From contig CAKZUK010000096.1 of assembly GCA_937921775.1 (NCBI GenBank), forward strand, positions 1 to 48,957: DNA of 48,957 nucleotides, written 5' to 3'. The notes beneath the pieces were generated by a model. That model was given only the letters and a program-made list of their open reading frames with translations. It did no database searches and was not told the DNA's origin. A program made the position numbers and the translations under genes. This DNA is from an uncultured Saprospiraceae bacterium (lineage in GTDB: Bacteria > Bacteroidota > Bacteroidia > Chitinophagales > Saprospiraceae). Of the stretch, positions 43,251 through 48,957 are shown piece by piece. Numbering within the stretch: position 1 is the stretch's first letter; each line of letters begins with the position of its first letter.

Positions 43251-44255
43251 TTAACTAGGCTTATACTTTGCCTTGTTCAATATCATCTGCGCATCTCTGT
43301 TGTCTATCAATTGCTGTAGCGTCGTTTCAGGATGTCGCTTCATGTAAGCTTTAACAATTTGCCAGCCCGTCCAGTTGGCCGTTCGACCAGGTGATTCTGG
43401 TGGCATGCCCGGCGAACGGGGACTGTGCTCTACTAGTTTTCGAATATCCCTCAGCTGCGTTTCATAAAGTAATTCTTCCTTTAAGAAATGTGCCCAAATT
43501 TGTAGCTCGTTATCATTACACCATTTCGTTTGTGCTGCGGTATACCCCAACTTAATACTATCAGGCGTATGTGGCAAGAGGCAATCCATGACGTACAAAA
43601 TTTTGCCATTATTGAGCATTAGGTCCAATAGTTTTTCTCCTCTTGGCTCACCAACTAAATCACTTGCAACAGCTTCCATTGACTTAGCCAACATATGGTC
43701 CTTAGACATGCTACGACGAATGTATTGTGGAAAGAAACTAGGGTCATAACCCGGATAATTTTCGCCAAGAAAGAAATCAAGTCCAACTCCAAGTATTCCA
43801 TCATAAGTAAAAACTCCCAAAGTGTATTCTGAAATAAATGTCACTACATCTGGGATTGGCTTATCAGGGAAGTAATATTTATGAAAACGAAATGCCTCGT
43901 CAAATGAGAGCTTCATCTCAGAAATATCATAAAATACCTGATCACAGGTGTCTTTCAGTTTTCTCATAGACTCACTTTTAACAAAAGCGGCAAAGACCAT
44001 TGTATCCTGTAAAGCAGGAAGAATTCGCGGCAAATACAAGTCTTTCATAAAAACAGGATACTTTTTTAGCAAAGCCTGCCGTTCTGTGCTAATATTACTT
44101 GTATCTATCCCAAATAGGTCTTTGTCAAATTGTCGAACATTAACATCCATTTCGATATTAGAAACATCTGGAATATTTTTACCTTTGTCGGGCAAACAAG
44201 CGTAGATCAATAGGATTGAAAGCAATAAACAGGTAAAAGCAATAGATCGAGTCAT
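43251..44255 (-). CDS. gldB: GldB-like gliding-motility lipoprotein
   Basis: 334 residues. Signal peptide with a lipobox-like end (LLIYAC, Cys20), so it is lipid-anchored. The core has GldB features: an acidic N-terminal segment (VRQFDKDLFGID), a helical middle (YTLGVFTYDGILGVGLDFFLGENYP), and the C-terminal GRTANWTGWQIVKAYM followed by TLQQLIDNRDAQMILNKAKY. GldB is required for gliding and T9SS function in Flavobacteria; in a non-flavobacterium the same role is likely but unproven. ATG at 44255. Divergent from the barrel gene at 44390. Confidence 0.88.
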   Translation of the reverse strand: MTRSIAFTCLLLSILLIYACLPDKGKNIPDVSNIEMDVNVRQFDKDLFGIDTSNISTERQALLKKYPVFMKDLYLPRILPALQDTMVFAAFVKSESMRKLKDTCDQVFYDISEMKLSFDEAFRFHKYYFPDKPIPDVVTFISEYTLGVFTYDGILGVGLDFFLGENYPGYDPSFFPQYIRRSMSKDHMLAKSMEAVASDLVGEPRGEKLLDLMLNNGKILYVMDCLLPHTPDSIKLGYTAAQTKWCNDNELQIWAHFLKEELLYETQLRDIRKLVEHSPRSPGMPPESPGRTANWTGWQIVKAYMKRHPETTLQQLIDNRDAQMILNKAKYKPS

Positions 44256-44389
44256 TTTAATCCTTATTTAACGTGACGGATATTAGTTTTTAGAGTCTTT
44301 TTAAAATAGAAATTCTAATATCCAATCGTTTAACATTTGATAATATTCAATTCGAAGTTGTTGAACAACTTCATCAAAAACTGTCAAAG

Positions 44390-45181
44390 ATGAAAAAAAT
44401 TGTAGCCACACTGGCGATTTTCAGTATTATTATTTTAGGACTTAATGCGCAAAGCGATTTTCGTTTTGGCTTTGAGGCCAGTCCTTCTTTCTCTTGGTTA
44501 AAAACAGATAACAATCAAGTCAACAACAATGGCACCGCTCTGGGCCTTAGACTTGGTCTTATGGGAGAAAAGTACTTTACAGAGAACTATGCCATCACCT
44601 TCGGGATTGGCTTTGCCTTCAACCAAGGTGGAAAATTAGCTCACGATGTTGGTGGTAACTTACTTCCAAAATCAGAATTGAGCGACGAATCACTTCAAGA
44701 CAACGTATTTCCTGACCTTCCTGATGGTGTAAACATCAAATACGGTATTCAATACATTGAAATGCCTTTTGGTTTTAAAATGCGTACACAGGAATTTGGC
44801 TACATGAAATATTATGCTGAATTGCCACGATTTATCTTAGGTATTCGATCTCAAGCCAGAGGTGATATCAATGGTACTTATGCTACTGGTGATGGTCTGA
44901 GCACTGAAAAGGAAAACATCAAACAAGATGTAAATGTAATCGGACTTTCCTGGGGACTTGGACTTGGTGCTGAATACAGCCTCAATGAAAACACGGCCAT
45001 TGTTGGAGGACTTTATTTCCAAAACAGCATGTTTGACATTACAAAAAACAAAGGCGAGCAATATATAGTCGACGACAATGGTACGCCAAACATTAGTTCT
45101 GATGATATTATTGAGACTCCAAAAGAGGATTCAAAAGCAAGCTTAGGTGCTATTACGATTCGTCTTGGAGTAATCTTCTAA
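44390..45181 (+). CDS. Outer-membrane beta-barrel protein, PorT-like
   Basis: 263 residues with a signal peptide (about 1-20, ending LNAQ). The mature part is an eight-strand-type barrel: alternating strands such as GTALGLRLGLMGEKYF, YAITFGIGFAFNQGG, YIEMPFGFKMRT, and a final strand ASLGAITIRLGVIF ending in Phe. It belongs to the PorT/OMP_b-brl family; PorT proper takes part in T9SS, and adjacency to gldB (divergent) fits but does not prove that. Export through BAM is expected. Confidence 0.8.
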   Translation: MKKIVATLAIFSIIILGLNAQSDFRFGFEASPSFSWLKTDNNQVNNNGTALGLRLGLMGEKYFTENYAITFGIGFAFNQGGKLAHDVGGNLLPKSELSDESLQDNVFPDLPDGVNIKYGIQYIEMPFGFKMRTQEFGYMKYYAELPRFILGIRSQARGDINGTYATGDGLSTEKENIKQDVNVIGLSWGLGLGAEYSLNENTAIVGGLYFQNSMFDITKNKGEQYIVDDNGTPNISSDDIIETPKEDSKASLGAITIRLGVIF

Positions 45182-45337
45182 GTATTGCCAATAAATCAAA
45201 TTATTAAAATATTTCATATAAGGCATCATTTTTGGATGCCTTATTTGTTTAGGGCGATATAAGTCGTCTACTGCCTCAAGATCAGATGCTTAAACAGCGT
45301 TTTTAATTTTAAGTCATTGAACAAATTCATTTGAAAT

Positions 45338-46243
45338 ATGATAGAAACAATTAACAAGCAGATTACTATGTCAGCAACAGACAAGACCATCGATCCAGAT
45401 TTAATAGATCAATTTATTACGAGAGGACTTCAAGAAGATGTTGGAGAAGGTGACCATACCTCCCTAGCTTGCATACCTCCTAATCAAACCAGCCACGCAA
45501 AGCTCCTTTTTAAAGACAATGGTATCATTGCCGGAGTTAGCCTTGCTGAAGCAATTTTCAAAAAGGTAGATCCCAAGTCTAAATTAGATATCCAGATAAA
45601 AGATGGTACTTCTGTTGAATATGGTGAAGTTGCGTTTTTTGTTGAATGCAACTCTCAGGCTTTACTAAAAGCAGAACGGCTTGTTCTAAATAGTATGCAA
45701 CGCATGAGCGGCATCGCTTCTCTCGCTAATCGTTTTGCCTTTGAGATAGAAGACCTTCCTGTCAAAGTAATTGATACCCGTAAAACTACTCCGCTAATTC
45801 GCTTCCTAGAAAAATGGGCAGTACGTATTGGTGGTTGCCACAATTACAGAGATGGTCTTTACGATTGGATCATGATTAAAGATAATCACATTGATGCTTG
45901 TGGCGGTATTCCGGAAGCGATTACTAGCGTAAAAAATTACTTCAAGACAAATAACATGGAGCTCGGCATTACCGTTGAAGTTCGTAATCTAATGGAACTA
46001 CATCAGGTACTTGAAACTGGCGGCATTACTCGTATTATGCTTGACAATTTTGAACTGCCTTTACTTCGCGAAGCTGTGAAGATTATTGATGGTCAATTTG
46101 AAACGGAAGCTTCTGGTGGTATCACAATTAATACCGTAAGGGAAGTTGCTAAAACTGGCGTTCAATTTATTTCTTCAGGAGCACTTACTCACTCTGCTCA
46201 GAGTATGGATATTAGTTTGAAAGTAATTAAAGACGTAGAATAA
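45338..46243 (+). CDS. nadC: Nicotinate-nucleotide pyrophosphorylase (carboxylating)
   Basis: 301 residues; a second ATG at 45368 (MSATDK) may be the real start, giving 291. The quinolinate phosphoribosyltransferase core is complete: EDVGEGDHTSLACIPP, NSMQRMSGIASLANRF, DTRKTTPLIRFLEKWAVRIGG, MIKDNHI, MLDNFELP, EASGGITINTVREVA and FISSGALTHS. It converts quinolinate and PRPP to nicotinate mononucleotide in de novo NAD synthesis. It lies 156 nt after the barrel gene on the same strand. A terminator follows. Confidence 0.95.
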   Translation: MIETINKQITMSATDKTIDPDLIDQFITRGLQEDVGEGDHTSLACIPPNQTSHAKLLFKDNGIIAGVSLAEAIFKKVDPKSKLDIQIKDGTSVEYGEVAFFVECNSQALLKAERLVLNSMQRMSGIASLANRFAFEIEDLPVKVIDTRKTTPLIRFLEKWAVRIGGCHNYRDGLYDWIMIKDNHIDACGGIPEAITSVKNYFKTNNMELGITVEVRNLMELHQVLETGGITRIMLDNFELPLLREAVKIIDGQFETEASGGITINTVREVAKTGVQFISSGALTHSAQSMDISLKVIKDVE

Positions 46244-46285
46244 ATTTCATGCACTTAGGTGCAAAATTCTTATACCAAATAGAGA

Positions 46286-46314
46286 CGGGTAATTTGACAA
46301 TGTCAAATTACCCG
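46286..46314 (+). terminator. Terminator of nadC
   Basis: CGGGTAATTTGAC, loop aat, GTCAAATTACCCG: a perfect 13-bp stem 43 nt after the nadC stop, followed by CTTTGC. Confidence 0.75.
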
Positions 46315-46510
46315 CTTTGCATTAATTAACTCTCTTTTCAAAGAATCAATAAAAAACATCTCTTTTGGTTAGTCAAGTCGACTCTTGCAATTCATGTTGG
46401 CGCTTTTATTAATGTTGTTAAGTCAATAAAAGCTTTTCAAAATTCATGGTTATATTGTTGTGTCTCCACCGTAAAAGTTGCGCCCTAAGGGATGCGGCCT
46501 AAATAACTGT

Positions 46511-46651
46511 CCGCTTTGAGAGATAAATATTTGTGCTATATTTCTCGAAAAAGCCTCGACATAGCTCGCTATGCCTACGTTTTTTCGATCATTTAGCTCA
46601 AAATTTACGATCTCAAACCAAACATTTATTTATTCCTTATCCCTAAAGCGG
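46511..46651. repeat. 141-bp imperfect palindrome
   Basis: Outer arms CCGCTTT and AAAGCGG (46511-46517, 46645-46651), middle AGATAAATATTTG against AAACATTTATTT, inner TCGAAAAA and TTTTTCGA (46545-46552, 46581-46588), and a central hairpin CATAG-ctcg-CTATG (46560-46573). It overlaps the last three codons of the small membrane-protein gene at 46643-46801. Confidence 0.6.
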
Positions 46652-46801
46652 ATATCCTTTTACGGTAAGTACTACTAAAATTGCTAAAGAAAAAATGACC
46701 AGCCAAAATCGAATGTCTTTGTATACTGCTGATTGTTTTTCTGAAATCACGTGTACTAAGTTAAGTCCAAATAATAAGTACAGAATTGTAAAACCTAGCA
46801 T
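46643..46801 (-). CDS. Small two-helix membrane protein
   Basis: A 52-codon ORF, ATG at 46801 and TAG at 46643-46645, not long enough for routine calling. The product has two hydrophobic segments (FTILYLLFGLNLVHVI and FWLVIFSLAILVVLTV) joined by a polar loop (SEKQSAVYKDIR), ending KGYPL. Hydrophobic segments with a clean charged loop argue for a real gene. The last codons lie in the right arm of a palindromic repeat, so the C-terminus may be newly acquired. No family recognised. Confidence 0.55.
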   Translation of the reverse strand: MLGFTILYLLFGLNLVHVISEKQSAVYKDIRFWLVIFSLAILVVLTVKGYPL

Positions 46802-47074
46802 ATTTGTAATTTTTATAGTGTGAATAAATCTACCTATATTTTACCCTGCAGGAATAAAATATTAAGTGGAAATAGTCGGCTACAAAACTTCTTTTAACAA
46901 CAAGGTGATTGGTGTTAAAAAGAGGACTAAGTATTTTTTAAGGAAACTTAGCTTACATAAAGCATAATAGAAGGGGAACTACTAGGAGGGGATTGACGCT
47001 AGAATAAATCTGTTATCTCTTTAGCTTTTCCAAAAAGGATGCCATCACGTTAAACGGTAATATGTTTTCAAGGC
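46802..47074. other. Gene-free stretch between pyrD and the small membrane protein
   Basis: About 270 nt, AT-rich, containing the presumed promoter of the small gene and the 3' end of the pyrD transcript. I see no strong hairpin. Confidence 0.4.
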
Positions 47075-48112
47075 TTAAGAACCTTCAAGTATCGCCTTAT
47101 TTATCCGCTTAATCATAGAAGGACCTTCATATACTAAACCAGAATAAACCTGCAATAAAGCAGCACCCGCGTCCAATTTCTCCAATGCATCTTCGGGAGT
47201 AACTATACCACCTACTCCAATAATAAATAATTTCTTATTTGATTTTTCGTAAAGATATCTGATCACTTCTGTTGACCTGTTTCTTACCGGAGCTCCACTC
47301 AAGCCTCCGTTTCCGATGGATTCGATTTCGGAATCGGATGTCTTTAGCCCGGCTCTTGAAATAGTGGTGTTGGTAGCAATTACACCGTCAATTTTGGTGT
47401 CTTGCACAATGGCGAGAATGTCATCTAACTGCCCCTCTGTTAGGTCCGGTGCTATTTTTAGAAGGATGGGTTTTGGAGCTTGTTTAACTTGATTTTTACT
47501 TTGCAGTAAAGAGAGCAATTTGGTAAGTGGTTCGCGATCTTGTAGTGCACGAAGGTTTGGTGTGTTGGGCGAACTAACATTCACTACAAAATAATCAACC
47601 CATGGGAACAATGCTTCAAAACATTTGACATAGTCATCCGCAGCTTCTTCGTTGGGTGTCACTTTGTTCTTACCAATATTTCCTCCGATCACGACACCTG
47701 CTGGTTTCCCTTTTTTTAGTCGTTCTACTAGCGCATCTACCCCATCGTTGTTGAAGCCCATTCGATTAATCAATCCTTGGTCTGGTGGCAATCTAAAAAG
47801 ACGCGGTAAGGGATTTCCGTCCTGCCCTTTCGGAGTAACCGTACCTAATTCAATAAAACCAAAGCCCAATGCTGACATAGCATGAAAGTATTTTCCATCC
47901 TTGTCAAAACCTGCTGCTAAACCAACTGGGTTCGCAAAATCTAATCCCAAAAATGATCGACGCAAACGTTCATCATTGCTCCGACAATACATCCGAAACA
48001 GCGACCCAATGATAGGAATAGCTAAAACAATTTTCAGACTTTTAACAGTGAAATGATGTGCTGATTCTGGAGAAAGTAGAAATAGGAATGGCTTGATGAA
48101 TAGTTTGTACAC
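47075..48112 (-). CDS. pyrD: Dihydroorotate dehydrogenase (quinone), class 2
   Basis: 345 residues. The N-terminal amphipathic membrane-association helices ([19 protein letters not shown]) mark class 2. FMN and substrate sites are [57 protein letters not shown] with the catalytic Ser of class 2 enzymes, ATNTTISR and GVGGI. It oxidises dihydroorotate to orotate in pyrimidine synthesis and passes electrons to quinone at the membrane. The start is a GTG (48110-48112); no ATG is available nearby that keeps the N-terminal helix. Confidence 0.95.
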   Translation of the reverse strand: MYKLFIKPFLFLLSPESAHHFTVKSLKIVLAIPIIGSLFRMYCRSNDERLRRSFLGLDFANPVGLAAGFDKDGKYFHAMSALGFGFIELGTVTPKGQDGNPLPRLFRLPPDQGLINRMGFNNDGVDALVERLKKGKPAGVVIGGNIGKNKVTPNEEAADDYVKCFEALFPWVDYFVVNVSSPNTPNLRALQDREPLTKLLSLLQSKNQVKQAPKPILLKIAPDLTEGQLDDILAIVQDTKIDGVIATNTTISRAGLKTSDSEIESIGNGGLSGAPVRNRSTEVIRYLYEKSNKKLFIIGVGGIVTPEDALEKLDAGAALLQVYSGLVYEGPSMIKRINKAILEGS

Positions 48113-48255
48113 AGTTCTTAGATTATGCTTGCGTTTAGTTAATTACGTTGACACATAAAGATCCGAACCGGAAGGGAGTTAACGATAACGCAAGTGCTGC
48201 AATCATGAAAATTTATAGGCGCGAGAAAACTTTAACTTCCCCGCTCATCCTGCCA

Positions 48256-48957
48256 TTATCCTTTAACTACAGCTGTACCTTCCGCTCCCAACTTCTCCAT
48301 ATCTCGTATCAACAATCTACGACGGTTAAAGGTAAGTATATTTTTGTTTCTAAGTTCATTTAGAACGGTAGTAACTGTTTGACGAGAGGTAGCTGTAAGG
48401 TTTGCTATTTCCTGATGCGTCATAAAACGACGGACCAACATTTCATATCCAACACGCTGACCTTTTTTGGTAGCTAGATCTTTTAAAAATTCGACGATAC
48501 GAGTTCTCGAATCTTTAAACACTAATGACTCCAGTCGTTTTTCCATTTCCAATACTCTGGAGCCCATTATTTTCATAAAAAACAAATTCAACGAGCTATG
48601 ATCTTTTAGCAAGCCTTTCATTTCAGTTACTGTTATCACACAGGCTTCTGTATCTTCCATAGCTAAAGCAAAGTCTCGACGCTTTTCTTCTCCTACTAAT
48701 GAAAGCTCCCCAAACACCTCTCCTTGAGTCAGTATCGCTTTGGTAATCTCTTTACCAGAATCTGCATAATTTCCTATTTTAACCCGACCAGAAATCAGGA
48801 AGAATATTTTGTCTGAAAGTTCTTCAGGTAAATAAATGTAATCTCCTTTTTTGAATATCCGCTGAGCATGAGTTCCCTTCGAATCTCCCAATTTTTTTGG
48901 ACAGAAAATACCTGTTACATCTATGTTTTCTAAATACCAAAATGCTTGATCACTCAT
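48256..48957 (-). CDS. CRP/FNR-family transcriptional regulator
   Basis: 233 residues, ATG exactly at the right edge of the window, so an upstream extension cannot be excluded. The N-terminal beta-roll (about 30-150: FKKGDYIYLPEELSDKIFFLISGRVKIG, QGEVFGELSLVG) leads into a long dimerisation helix and a winged HTH (about 180-220: MTHQEIANLTATSRQTVTTVLNEL). No FNR-type Cys cluster is present. The recognition helix RQTVTT differs from the KESVIR of the REC-CRP hybrid at 1708-2760, so it should read a different operator. Confidence 0.9.
   Translation of the reverse strand: MSDQAFWYLENIDVTGIFCPKKLGDSKGTHAQRIFKKGDYIYLPEELSDKIFFLISGRVKIGNYADSGKEITKAILTQGEVFGELSLVGEEKRRDFALAMEDTEACVITVTEMKGLLKDHSSLNLFFMKIMGSRVLEMEKRLESLVFKDSRTRIVEFLKDLATKKGQRVGYEMLVRRFMTHQEIANLTATSRQTVTTVLNELRNKNILTFNRRRLLIRDMEKLGAEGTAVVKG

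Overview
This AT-rich window reads as a chromosomal segment of a Bacteroidota bacterium, most likely a Saprospiria/Lewinella-like marine or environmental lineage (inference). The signs are a GldB-type gliding lipoprotein, proteins with type IX secretion (T9SS) C-terminal sorting domains, a LytTR regulator, TAnnTTTG promoter boxes, almost no Shine-Dalgarno sequences, and a very large HYR/dockerin-like/cohesin-like secreted protein. I found no rRNA, tRNA, CRISPR array or intact insertion sequence.

Layout. (1) 1-12.5 kb is a stress/redox island: a truncated surface protein, a thioredoxin-fold protein without its active-site cysteines, a small His-rich helical protein, a response regulator fused to a CRP/FNR regulator, a normal thioredoxin, a triple-PAS histidine kinase, a degenerate PEP-synthase ATP-grasp domain fused to a TerB-like domain, three tandem universal stress proteins, two CBS-pair proteins and a Na/Pi-type transporter. 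Seven copies of the dyad TGAY-N4-RTCA lie in the short intergenic gaps of this island. In front of two genes the dyad centre is exactly 29.5 nt upstream of a perfect TAnnTTTG box, the geometry of a class II CRP/FNR activation site. I read this as a local regulon, most simply controlled by the REC-CRP hybrid. (2) 12.5-15.4 kb holds lrgB/lrgA-like genes, a SemiSWEET transporter and an MFS transporter. (3) 15.4-19.3 kb holds a lone LytTR regulator, a 471-residue helical protein of unknown function, and a small unlisted gene for a 52-residue peptide with a double-glycine leader and its own terminator. Beyond it lie more short minus-strand terminator units and palindromes. (4) 19.3-27 kb holds housekeeping and envelope genes (Cof-type phosphatase, DUF937-OmpA protein, CIA30-like protein, methyltransferase, pyrophosphatase, PAP2 protein). 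The gaps between them carry a dispersed family of inverted-repeat elements, one with a nested insert, and a separate long palindrome.

(5) 27-33 kb holds pyruvate carboxylase, a hexapeptide acyltransferase and a T9SS secreted protein. (6) 33-38.3 kb is one 1,758-residue T9SS-exported multidomain protein. (7) 39-49 kb holds a glucosaminidase, a tandem FKBP isomerase, TatA, a 2OG-Fe(II) oxygenase, GldB, an outer-membrane barrel protein, NadC, an unlisted 52-residue membrane protein, quinone-linked dihydroorotate dehydrogenase and a second CRP/FNR regulator at the right edge.

The two most unusual things are the promoter architecture of the stress island, together with its PEP-synthase/TerB pseudoenzyme, and the GG-leader peptide locus next to the LytTR regulator. 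All functional statements rest on motif recognition by eye; no database search was run.
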